55,126 nt of DNA from an uncultured Bacteroidota bacterium (GTDB lineage Bacteria; Bacteroidota; Bacteroidia; Chitinophagales; Chitinophagaceae), in NCBI GenBank assembly GCA_903854725.1, contig CAINWZ010000010.1:1-55126 (forward strand), given 5' to 3'. Position 1 is the stretch's first letter. Each line of letters begins with the position of its first letter. A program made the translations under genes and the position numbers. The notes below the pieces were generated by a model, which was not told the DNA's origin, searched no databases, and saw nothing but the letters and a program-made list of their open reading frames with translations. This document shows, in pieces, positions 34,013 to 42,116 of the stretch.

Positions 34013-35667
34013 TCTACCTTATACATTTTCTCATAATACTCTTCGGCCATTCTATTGCTATCAAATTGGAAGCGAACATCTTTCATTCCATTTTGTGTAA
34101 TTTGACGCCAGGTATCTTTATTGTCATAATACATTGGAATAATTTGTTGCTCTAGAATTTTATATAATTCATCCAAATCGTAATCGTCTTGTTGTTGAGT
34201 GCTCATATTGGCGTAGTCGGCCTTCGGAATTACAAATCCATTATTGCCATGATTGATAAATTCTGGAATCCATCCATCATCGGTAGAAAAATTAACAGCG
34301 CCATTCATAGCAGCAGTCATGCCACTAGTTCCAGAAGCTTCTCTAGGCACTCTTGGGTTATTCAACCATACATCTGAAGCTTGTTTCATTCTTTTGCTTA
34401 ATCCCAATTCATAGCCAATTAATACTGCCACATTATTATAGTTCTTGCTTAAGTGAACTAAATTATTGAATTGAGAAATGGCAGGATGATCCACAGGGTA
34501 GGGTTTGCCGGCAAAAATAATTTGAACTGGATATTTTGCATTTGCAAGTAATTTCTCAAAACGAGTTAAATCCCAAGAAAGGAAATCGGCTCTTTTGTAT
34601 CCTGCAAAACGTCTTGCCCAAACAATGGTTAATACGTTGGGGTCAAATAATTTTCCTGTTTGATCTGCTACTATTTCGAATGCACGTTTCTTTAAATACA
34701 TTTTACGGTCATCAAATCCTGTTTCATCCTGATTCTCGGCAAAACGGTATAATTGCTTATCGGCCCAGTAGCGCCAGTTTTGCGCATTCGTGATATGTGT
34801 AATGGGGCAGATGCCTTCATATTTCCCCCATAATTCTCTACTTACATGTCCATGTAATTCAGAAACGCCATTGGCTTTTCTAGCAAATCGCAATGCTGCT
34901 AAAGAATGGTTGAATTGATCGTCTTGGATGCCAGTTAATTTTCTTACTTCGTCCATGCTTAAACCGCAGAAATAACCCATTTTATGACATAAGTAAATAT
35001 CGTGTTTTTCATTACCAGCTTCTTCAGGTGTATGCGTTGTAAATACCAAACGTTTTTTTACTTCGTCTAATGATTTATATTTATTCAATAAGTAAAAAGC
35101 AGCAGAAAAACCATGTGCTTCATTTAAGTGATATACTTCTGGATTAAAATTTAGCTCGTCAATTAATTTGGCGCCAGCCACGCCTAATAAAATAAATTGC
35201 GCCACTTTGGTAGCCACGTTCGCATCATATAAACGATGTGTAATGGTTTGTGAAACGTAATCGTTTTCAGGTAGATCGGTACTTAATAAAAATAGGGGGG
35301 CACTACAAAATGTATTGGGGGCTAAATAAAATGCTTTCACCCATACTGGATGATCGTGAATTAATACTTGATATTTAATGCCAGTATCTTCTAGGAAAGA
35401 ATATATTTTTTCCATAAAAGTTACCTGCAAAGTTTGGTCTTGATTGCGGGCTTGATCATAATAACCATACTTCCACAATATACCTACACCAATTAAATTT
35501 TGATTCAGCTCAAAAGCACTTCTTAAATGAGACCCTGCTAAAAAACCAAGTCCACCACTATAAATTTTTAAGGGTTGGTGGATGGCAAATTCCATAGAAA
35601 AATAAGCTGCCTTTTTTTTGAATTGATCATTAATAGCATAAGGCACTTGATAATTTCTAAAACTCAT
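34009..35667 (-). CDS. Short alpha-glucan phosphorylase-like protein (GT35) with the PLP lysine replaced
   Basis: Belongs by sequence to the bacterial alpha-glucan phosphorylase group (TIGR02094 type) but is only 552 residues, lacking the N-terminal domain of 600-850 residue relatives. Family blocks seen: AYFSMEFAIHQPLKIYSGGLG (about 21-41), HLNEAHGFSAAFYLL, VFTTHTPEEAGNEKHD, ARRFAGYKRADF (351-362), NNPRVPREASGTSGMTAAMNG (436-456). In active phosphorylases the last motif carries a lysine after GM or NM (Lys680 in muscle enzyme) that holds pyridoxal phosphate; here it is T451 (codon ACT read on the - strand). The phosphate-binding R-R-F-A-G-Y-K-R is kept. It could be an inactive paralog, a glycosyltransferase without PLP, or a glucan-binding protein. 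No glg gene is nearby. Confidence 0.82.
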   Translation of the reverse strand: MSFRNYQVPYAINDQFKKKAAYFSMEFAIHQPLKIYSGGLGFLAGSHLRSAFELNQNLIGVGILWKYGYYDQARNQDQTLQVTFMEKIYSFLEDTGIKYQVLIHDHPVWVKAFYLAPNTFCSAPLFLLSTDLPENDYVSQTITHRLYDANVATKVAQFILLGVAGAKLIDELNFNPEVYHLNEAHGFSAAFYLLNKYKSLDEVKKRLVFTTHTPEEAGNEKHDIYLCHKMGYFCGLSMDEVRKLTGIQDDQFNHSLAALRFARKANGVSELHGHVSRELWGKYEGICPITHITNAQNWRYWADKQLYRFAENQDETGFDDRKMYLKKRAFEIVADQTGKLFDPNVLTIVWARRFAGYKRADFLSWDLTRFEKLLANAKYPVQIIFAGKPYPVDHPAISQFNNLVHLSKNYNNVAVLIGYELGLSKRMKQASDVWLNNPRVPREASGTSGMTAAMNGAVNFSTDDGWIPEFINHGNNGFVIPKADYANMSTQQQDDYDLDELYKILEQQIIPMYYDNKDTWRQITQNGMKDVRFQFDSNRMAEEYYEKMYKVD

Positions 35668-35773
35668 ACGAACAGATTTGTTGATTTGGCTGCAATATAA
35701 TGGTATTTAAAGAAAATGTAATTAATACACATTAATCTGTGGATAAGAACCTATTCTAGCGCCTAATTGTGGA

Positions 35774-36721
35774 TTATTTCTTCTTTTTTGGCTTTCTTTT
35801 TTTGTCATAACTATCATTAAAATAACAAGTCATATTGCGATGATTGCCGCAATTGCCGTCTTCTTTAATGTTTATAACATTGCCTTTTATGGAAAAATGA
35901 ATGATACAAGGATCTCCTTTTTCTGAATAGGTTGCTTGATTTTTCGTAAAAGTTAATAAACCTTTTAATTCACCAGTGCAAGTGCCATCTTGCTTTTCAA
36001 AATGCAAGAAAAATTGATATTTATTTTGAATAGAGTAATCTCTTATAGAAATAAAATTTTTAGCATCTCTTGCATAATCGCCACTAAAAGTATTATTCAT
36101 TGACATGGTGTCTAATGGGTTCAATATTTTTTTACTTTCTGGCTTTTTGTTGCTATCAAAATAGATTAATCTAAAAGTACTATCTGTATAAGCCCAACCT
36201 TTCTTTTCATAGGTTAAGGAATTATCAGCAGCTAATTTATTTTCTTCTACTAAAAAAGAGGGCTCTCTATTAATGTTTAAATTTTTTCCATACATTTTAG
36301 AACTCACATTTTCCTCATTAAATTCTGTAATAACTTTATAATCTAAATACTTATTTTTTTTACTAAAAACAACTACTGCTATTTCTTGTTTTTTGGGATG
36401 CGACACATTTAAAAGTAAATAATACTCTTCTTCTTTTTCAATTCGTACGATGGGGTGTAAAAATGCTTTTTTATCTTTGATGCCAATTATATTCTCTACA
36501 ATAGAGTCTGGTACAAATTGAGCTAATGCCTTTCTTCCAATGATTAAGGTATCAGTGAAACGACGTAAGTTAGAATCTGATATAGTTACAGGTAAATTAG
36601 CAACTTTAAAAACTTTGTTAAAATCGTTGATGGTAATTGGAGTGTTCCCTGTTAAATCAGGTACTTTTTCGGAGCAAGCCATTAAAAAGCAAGACAGTAA
36701 TATAAAGTACCCTTTACGCAT
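35774..36721 (-). CDS. Hypothetical lipoprotein
   Basis: A 315-residue exported lipoprotein with the signal MRKGYFILLSCFLMAC and a lipobox FLMAC (Cys16). The mature protein is rich in lysine, asparagine and short strands; the C-terminal part has four cysteines near GTCTGELKG, DPCIIHF, DGNCGNH and MTCYF that could form two disulfides, and the end is a lysine-rich tail (KKRKPKKKK). I do not recognise the family and find no catalytic motif. It stands alone on the - strand between the phosphorylase-like gene and the divergent Nramp gene. Probable location: inner or outer membrane surface. Confidence 0.65.
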   Translation of the reverse strand: MRKGYFILLSCFLMACSEKVPDLTGNTPITINDFNKVFKVANLPVTISDSNLRRFTDTLIIGRKALAQFVPDSIVENIIGIKDKKAFLHPIVRIEKEEEYYLLLNVSHPKKQEIAVVVFSKKNKYLDYKVITEFNEENVSSKMYGKNLNINREPSFLVEENKLAADNSLTYEKKGWAYTDSTFRLIYFDSNKKPESKKILNPLDTMSMNNTFSGDYARDAKNFISIRDYSIQNKYQFFLHFEKQDGTCTGELKGLLTFTKNQATYSEKGDPCIIHFSIKGNVINIKEDGNCGNHRNMTCYFNDSYDKKRKPKKKK

Positions 36722-36810
36722 CTAGTAGTTTTTTGCTAAAATAGACTAACAAACTGAGTTTCACAAAAGCTTTTATCATTAAATTTACATATAAACTAAG
36801 AAGACCTATT

Positions 36811-38679
36811 ATGGCCGACAAGTCATTAGATAATTTACATGAATCTGTTCCCATTCAAAACAAAAAGGGATGGCGCAAACTATTGGCTTTTATTGGCCCC
36901 GCTTACTTAGTAAGTGTAGGGTATATGGATCCAGGTAATTGGGCCACTGATTTACAAGGAGGCGCTAAATTTGGGTATCAATTAATATGGGTCTTATTAT
37001 TAAGTAATTTAATGGCTATTTTATTGCAAAGCTTAAGTGCAAGGCTCGGTATTGTGCGCCGATTAGATTTAGCCCAAGCCAATAGAGAAACCTATCCTCC
37101 CTTTATCAATTTTATATTATACCTATTAGCAGAATTGGCTATTGCTGCAACAGATTTGGCAGAAGTATTGGGAATGGCTATTGGTATTAAATTATTAACA
37201 GGAATGCCATTGATGTATGGCACCATGATTACCGTTTTTGATACCTTTTTATTTTTGTTTTTGCAAAGGTATGGGATACGTAAAATGGAAGCTTTTATTT
37301 TAGTATTAGTAGCCACCATTGGGTTTAGTTTTTTAATGCAAATGTTTATTGCGAAACCAGATTTGTCTTATGCTATTAAAGGTTTTATTCCCACTCAATT
37401 ATCACCGGAGGCTTTATATATTGCGGTTGGAATAATTGGAGCCACGGTGATGCCGCATAATTTATATTTACATTCTGCCTTGGTGCAAACCAGAAAAATT
37501 GAAAGAAGTAGTAAAGGCATTCGAAAATCTATATTCTATAATTTTATTGATAGTGCAGTGGCTTTAAATGCTGCCTTTTTTGTAAATGCTTCTATATTAA
37601 TTTTAGCAGCGACTGCTTTTTTTACAACTGGAAATACACAGGTAGCTAGAATTGAAGAAGCACATTCCATGTTAGCCCCATTGCTAGGGTCAAAATTAGC
37701 GCCCATTTTATTTGCCATTGCATTAATTGCTGCAGGTCAAAGTTCAACAGTGACGGGCACTTTGGCTGGTCAGATAGTCATGGAAGGTTATTTAAAGTTA
37801 AGATTAAACCCTTGGATTAGAAGATTGTTGACTAGGTTAATCGCAATCATACCAGCAATATTAGTTATTGGTATTATGGGAGAAGAGCATGTTGATGAGC
37901 TGTTGGTATTGAGTCAGGTTATTTTAAGTTTACAATTAGGATTTGCAGTCATCCCGCTCATACATTTTGTAAGTGATAAAACTACCATGGGTGAATTTGT
38001 GATTGGATGGAAAGTTAAATTAATGTCTTGGGTGGTAGCAAGTATTTTAGTTTTTCTAAATGGTAATCTCGTAATTGGATTTGTAACTAGCTTTTACAAT
38101 GGAACAGGAAACAGTTTTTTAAAATTTTTACTAATTATATTGGTTCTTTTGTTTTTAGCATTATTAGTATACATCATTGTTTTTCCTATTTTCTTAAAAA
38201 GACATCATGCAATAGTAGAGGAGGGATTTCATGGTGAAATGATTGAATTAGATTGGACACAGGATGCACCAGTCAATAAAATTGCGATTGCTGTAGATTT
38301 CTCAGTAGCTGATGCAAGACTAATAAAGACAGCTATACAACATGCACACCAGGCCACTGAATTTATTTTTATACATGTAGTTGAAAGTGCCACTGCTAAA
38401 TATTTGCGAGAATCGAGTGATGATATTGAAACAAGAAAAGACCAGGCAAGGCTAGATACGTATGCGCATGCTTTGCAATTAAAAGGGTATAAGGTTGCGA
38501 CTTATTTAGGGTATGAGAATAGAGTGAAGGAAATTGTTAAAATGGTTGAAACCTATGACGCTAAATTGCTAGTGATGGGCGGTCATCGCCACCAAGGCTG
38601 GAAAGATTATATTTTTGGTGAGACCATCGAATCTGTTAGGCATAAAGTAAAAATTCCTGTCTTGATTGTGAATACCTAA
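36811..38679 (+). CDS. Nramp divalent metal transporter fused to a UspA domain
   Basis: Inner-membrane H+-coupled Mn2+/Fe2+ importer of the Nramp/MntH family with an unusual C-terminal extension. Membrane part about residues 25-470: the metal-site motif DPGN (D40, N43) in GYMDPGNWATDLQGG and the second metal-site motif ATVMPHNLYLHSAL (about 211-224, M214, H216). The C-terminal part (about 488-622) is a universal-stress-protein domain: NKIAIAVDFSVADARLIKTA, VKEIVKMVETYDAKLLVMGGHRHQG and a final KIPVLIVNT, the usual order. Bacterial MntH is about 410-440 residues, so the fusion accounts for the 622. The Usp domain may sense ATP or stress and gate the transporter; inference. A TAAATTTA upstream (36780-36787) may be part of its promoter. 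Confidence 0.9.
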   Translation: MADKSLDNLHESVPIQNKKGWRKLLAFIGPAYLVSVGYMDPGNWATDLQGGAKFGYQLIWVLLLSNLMAILLQSLSARLGIVRRLDLAQANRETYPPFINFILYLLAELAIAATDLAEVLGMAIGIKLLTGMPLMYGTMITVFDTFLFLFLQRYGIRKMEAFILVLVATIGFSFLMQMFIAKPDLSYAIKGFIPTQLSPEALYIAVGIIGATVMPHNLYLHSALVQTRKIERSSKGIRKSIFYNFIDSAVALNAAFFVNASILILAATAFFTTGNTQVARIEEAHSMLAPLLGSKLAPILFAIALIAAGQSSTVTGTLAGQIVMEGYLKLRLNPWIRRLLTRLIAIIPAILVIGIMGEEHVDELLVLSQVILSLQLGFAVIPLIHFVSDKTTMGEFVIGWKVKLMSWVVASILVFLNGNLVIGFVTSFYNGTGNSFLKFLLIILVLLFLALLVYIIVFPIFLKRHHAIVEEGFHGEMIELDWTQDAPVNKIAIAVDFSVADARLIKTAIQHAHQATEFIFIHVVESATAKYLRESSDDIETRKDQARLDTYAHALQLKGYKVATYLGYENRVKEIVKMVETYDAKLLVMGGHRHQGWKDYIFGETIESVRHKVKIPVLIVNT

Positions 38680-38736
38680 AAGGCAGCAAATTGGCCATTT
38701 TACTATCTAATAGCAGCTTTTTTATGCTATATTTTG

Positions 38737-38744
38737 TACATTTG
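38737..38744 (+). promoter_or_regulatory. Promoter -7 element before icd
   Basis: Perfect TACATTTG. Transcription would start near 38749, which makes the ATG at 38765 (16-base leader) a better start than the ATG at 38753 (almost leaderless). Confidence 0.42.
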
Positions 38745-38764
38745 TATACAAAATGTTAAACACT

Positions 38765-39997
38765 ATGGGACAAAAAATTAAAGTAGCCAATCCAGTAGTT
38801 GAATTGGATGGAGATGAGATGACTAGAATTATTTGGAAATTTATCAAAGACAAATTAATTCTTCCTTATTTAGATATTGATATTAAGTATTACGATTTAG
38901 GAATGGAATATCGTGATGAGACTAATGACCAAGTAACTGTTGACGCAGCCAATGCCATTAAACAATATGGAGTGGGTATCAAATGTGCTACCATTACTCC
39001 CGATGAGCAAAGAGTAGAAGAATTCAAATTAAAACAAATGTGGAAGAGCCCTAACGGGACTATTCGTAATATATTAGATGGCACTGTTTTTAGAGAGCCA
39101 ATTGTTTGTAACAATGTACCTCGTTTAGTACCTAATTGGACGGCACCTATTTGTATTGGTCGTCATGCATTTGGAGATCAATATCGTGCAACCGATTTTG
39201 TAACCAAAGGGAAAGGGAAATTAACTATCAAGTTTGAAGGAGAAGATGGAACCAAACAAGAATTTGAAGTATTTAATTTTAAAGGAGATGGCGTTGCTAT
39301 GGCGATGTACAATACAGATGAAAGTATTTATGGTTTTGCACGCGCTTGTTTTAACCAAGCTTTAGCAAAAAAATGGCCTTTATACTTATCTACAAAGAAT
39401 ACGATTTTGAAAAAATATGATGGTCGTTTCAAAGATATTTTTGAAGATGTATATCAAAATGAATTTAAAGCGAAATATGCAGCTGCTGGTATTACTTATG
39501 AGCACCGCTTAATTGATGACATGGTGGCAAGTGCTTTAAAGTGGAACGGTAATTTTGTGTGGGCTTGTAAAAATTATGATGGGGATGTGCAGTCAGATAC
39601 CGTAGCACAAGGTTTTGGCTCATTGGGTTTAATGACTTCAACATTAATTACCCCCGATGGTAAAGTAATGGAAGCCGAAGCAGCACACGGCACTGTAACG
39701 CGTCATTATCGCGAGCATCAAAAAGGGAATAGAACTTCTACCAATCCTATAGCATCCATTTTTGCATGGACAAGAGGATTAGAATTCCGCGGTCAATTAG
39801 ATAATAACCAAGAACTAATACACTTTAGCAAAGCATTGGAAGAAGTGTGTGTGGAGACTGTGGAGTCTGGTATAATGACAAAAGATTTAGCAGTTTGTGT
39901 ACATGGCAATAAAGTAAAACATGGCGATCATTATGTGTATACTGAAGAGTTCTTAGATGCATTGGATGCAAATTTGCAAAAAAAGCTTGCTAAATAA
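38765..39997 (+). CDS. icd: NADP-dependent isocitrate dehydrogenase
   Basis: Tricarboxylic-acid-cycle enzyme: isocitrate to 2-oxoglutarate with NADPH. The sequence is of the eukaryote-like homodimeric type: [21 protein letters not shown] at the start, the clasp and active-site blocks [52 protein letters not shown], and the C-terminal [15 protein letters not shown] site. An ATG at 38753 adds MLNT in front; the start was placed at 38765 because related proteins begin MxxKIKV and because of the promoter position. 410 residues from there, usual for the type. A bidirectional terminator follows. Confidence 0.95.
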   Translation: MGQKIKVANPVVELDGDEMTRIIWKFIKDKLILPYLDIDIKYYDLGMEYRDETNDQVTVDAANAIKQYGVGIKCATITPDEQRVEEFKLKQMWKSPNGTIRNILDGTVFREPIVCNNVPRLVPNWTAPICIGRHAFGDQYRATDFVTKGKGKLTIKFEGEDGTKQEFEVFNFKGDGVAMAMYNTDESIYGFARACFNQALAKKWPLYLSTKNTILKKYDGRFKDIFEDVYQNEFKAKYAAAGITYEHRLIDDMVASALKWNGNFVWACKNYDGDVQSDTVAQGFGSLGLMTSTLITPDGKVMEAEAAHGTVTRHYREHQKGNRTSTNPIASIFAWTRGLEFRGQLDNNQELIHFSKALEEVCVETVESGIMTKDLAVCVHGNKVKHGDHYVYTEEFLDALDANLQKKLAK

Positions 39998-40023
39998 AAC
40001 TTATAAGAGAAGAATTATAACAT

Positions 40024-40064
40024 AATAAAAAAGCCATCTCGAAATATCGGGATGGCTTTTTTAA
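40024..40064. terminator. Bidirectional terminator between icd and the Cys/His-rich gene
   Basis: Sixteen-base stem AAAAAAGCCATCTCGA (40027-40042) with TCGGGATGGCTTTTTT (40047-40062), one G-T pair, loop AATA. Between converging genes. Confidence 0.92.
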
Positions 40065-40078
40065 TGCGGAACTAGAAG

Positions 40079-40324
40079 TTACTTTTTACATTCAGCTGTG
40101 CATTTATGTCCTTTTTCGCCATGACTAGGAACATGCCCTGCGCCATTTTTATGGCAAGCTGCATTACATTTGTGTGGAGCAGCTTCCATTTTTTTACAAT
40201 CTTTGCATTCTGTTTTTCCTTCACATTTGTCTTTGCATTTACAGTCTTTCCCGCAATTTGCTGATGCAGTAGTTACTGAAAAAGCAAAACCAATAGCCAA
40301 TAATAGAATTGAAATTTTCTTCAT
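40079..40324 (-). CDS. Small secreted Cys/His-rich protein, metal-binding candidate
   Basis: An 81-residue exported protein: signal peptide MKKISILLLAIGFAFSVTTASA, then about 59 mature residues with 10 cysteines and 5 histidines. The first cluster reads CGKDCKCKDKCEGKTECKDC (24-43), followed by HKCNAACHK and HKCTAECKK near the end. This spacing resembles metallothionein-like or Cys-rich chaperone peptides; in the oxidising periplasm the cysteines could instead be paired. The gene starts 16 bases behind the stop of pafA on the same strand and shares its terminator, so it is probably co-transcribed with that zinc phosphatase. Function not known; metal buffering or delivery is a guess. Confidence 0.72.
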   Translation of the reverse strand: MKKISILLLAIGFAFSVTTASANCGKDCKCKDKCEGKTECKDCKKMEAAPHKCNAACHKNGAGHVPSHGEKGHKCTAECKK

Positions 40325-40340
40325 GATTTTTATTTTTAGT

Positions 40341-41999
40341 TTATTGTAAGATTTCTGTTATAGGTTTTCCAATAGACCCGCTTGGCATTTGAATACCTAA
40401 TAATGTGCTTATGGTAGGGGCGATATCGGTCATGTAAGTTTCTCTATTGACACTTCCTTTTTTAATACCATTGCCAAAGAATAATAAAGGGATGTGCGCA
40501 TCGTAATTATAAATAGCACCATGGCTGGTTCCTGTTGAGAAGCCATCTACATAACCAGACTTATTAATAATTACTAAATCACCACTTCTTTGCGGATTAT
40601 AACCATTCACAATTCTTTCTCTTAGTGAAGCAGGCAAAGCAGCGCTGGCTGCATGTCTTGCATCTACTACTTGAAGTACGTCTGCTTTTTTTTCTAAATA
40701 GGAAGTAACTACCTCCACTAATTTTTCTTGCGTAAGCTGCAAGCTGTCCATTAATGGATGATTGAAATGAATATTATATTCGCCAATGAATGAAATTAAG
40801 TTGGCATCTAATCCTTTAGTAGTTAACATAGTTCCAATTTCTTTTTTAAGCGCATCTTCATTTGTTGAACCTCCAGGCAATTGATGTTTTTTGCTAAAGG
40901 CAGGGATATTAGCCACCGCATGATCTGCTGTAAGAAAAACAGTATAGTTATCTTTTCCTACTTGCTTGTCTAAGAAAGTAAAGAAGTCGGCTAATAGTTC
41001 ATCCAATTTTATATAGCCATCCAAAGTCTCCCAAGAGTCAGGCCCAAAGCTATGTCCTATATAATCTGGTGAAGAAAAACTTACAGCAAGAAGATCAGTG
41101 ATATTATCAGCGCCTAATGATTCATTTACTAAAGCTTGCTTCGCCATTTCTGCTACTAAATTATTTCCATAGGGTGTTGAGGCAATCTTTCCATAGTCTT
41201 TTCCTATATAGCCTTTTAAGGAATAAGGAAAGTGTTTAGCGTCTTTGCCAAACGGGGTAGATTCATAACTATTTTCATCTTGATCACAATTGGCTTCGTA
41301 AATAGCATTGGGTAAACTTAAATTCCAATCTAAATTATATAAGCTGTCGGGGCGGTGTAAATTATTATAATTACTTACCCAAGTTGGAAGTGTTTTTCCA
41401 TAATAGGTAGAGCTAATAAAAGCACCATTTTTGCTATCATACCAAAAAGCCCCATTGGCACTATGTCCAGCAGGTATAATCGCACCTCTGTCTTTGATAG
41501 AAATACCAAAAACTTTACTTTTAAAATTGCTTGCCAATTTAATTTCATCCCCAATGGTAGTTGTCCAAACGTTAATAGGGCTCATTTGACCTGCACTATT
41601 ATTGTTGCTACCTAAGGTTTGTACCGTAGCATCTTCTACACAATACACCGATTTTTGTTTTACATTATCATACCACATATTCCCAGCAATCCCATGAATA
41701 GCAGGTACAGAGCCCGTATATACACAAGTATGTCCACAGGCAGTAACAGTAGGAACATAAGGAATTAAAGTATTATCCACCGTAGCGCCTTCATTTACAA
41801 ATCTTAAGAAACCTGCAGGGGACTTAAAAAAAGGCTTGAATCTATTTACATAATCCCAACGCATTTGATCCACCACAATACCCACTATTAGTTTGGGTTT
41901 GCTTTTTGCAATGGGAGGTATGGATTTGGGTTTTTGAGCATTTGTTGGAACTGCTAAAAAGCAAAAACACAGGAAAGCTAAATATTTCATTGGTTTCAA
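40341..41999 (-). CDS. pafA: Alkaline phosphatase PafA
   Basis: Secreted zinc-dependent phosphate monoesterase of the Flavobacterium/Elizabethkingia PafA group, which is not repressed by phosphate. Signal peptide residues 1-21 (ends TNAQ). Metal and active-site residues can be aligned: D44 in IVVDQMR, nucleophile T86 in PTVTACGHTCVYTG, K169 and R171 in SIKDRGAIIPAGH (the pair that makes PafA a monoesterase), DYIGHSFGP with D and H ligands (about 316-324) and LTADHAV (about 358-364). 552 residues is the family length. Followed on the same strand by the Cys/His-rich mini-gene. Role: release of phosphate from organic phosphate in the environment. Confidence 0.92.
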   Translation of the reverse strand: MKPMKYLAFLCFCFLAVPTNAQKPKSIPPIAKSKPKLIVGIVVDQMRWDYVNRFKPFFKSPAGFLRFVNEGATVDNTLIPYVPTVTACGHTCVYTGSVPAIHGIAGNMWYDNVKQKSVYCVEDATVQTLGSNNNSAGQMSPINVWTTTIGDEIKLASNFKSKVFGISIKDRGAIIPAGHSANGAFWYDSKNGAFISSTYYGKTLPTWVSNYNNLHRPDSLYNLDWNLSLPNAIYEANCDQDENSYESTPFGKDAKHFPYSLKGYIGKDYGKIASTPYGNNLVAEMAKQALVNESLGADNITDLLAVSFSSPDYIGHSFGPDSWETLDGYIKLDELLADFFTFLDKQVGKDNYTVFLTADHAVANIPAFSKKHQLPGGSTNEDALKKEIGTMLTTKGLDANLISFIGEYNIHFNHPLMDSLQLTQEKLVEVVTSYLEKKADVLQVVDARHAASAALPASLRERIVNGYNPQRSGDLVIINKSGYVDGFSTGTSHGAIYNYDAHIPLLFFGNGIKKGSVNRETYMTDIAPTISTLLGIQMPSGSIGKPITEILQ

Positions 42000-42089
42000 T
42001 TTTTATTACAATTAGAAGCATTTTTTAAAAAAGCCTTTGCAAATGCAATTTACACCTATTTATTAAGCTTATAAAGTGAAAAAAATCGT

Positions 42090-42097
42090 TAAATTTG
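42090..42097 (+). promoter_or_regulatory. Promoter -7 element before the oxoamine synthase gene
   Basis: Perfect TAAATTTG 19 bases before the ATG at 42117. No clear -33 TTG. Confidence 0.45.
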
Positions 42098-42116
42098 CGT
42101 TACATAAAAAGCTAAT

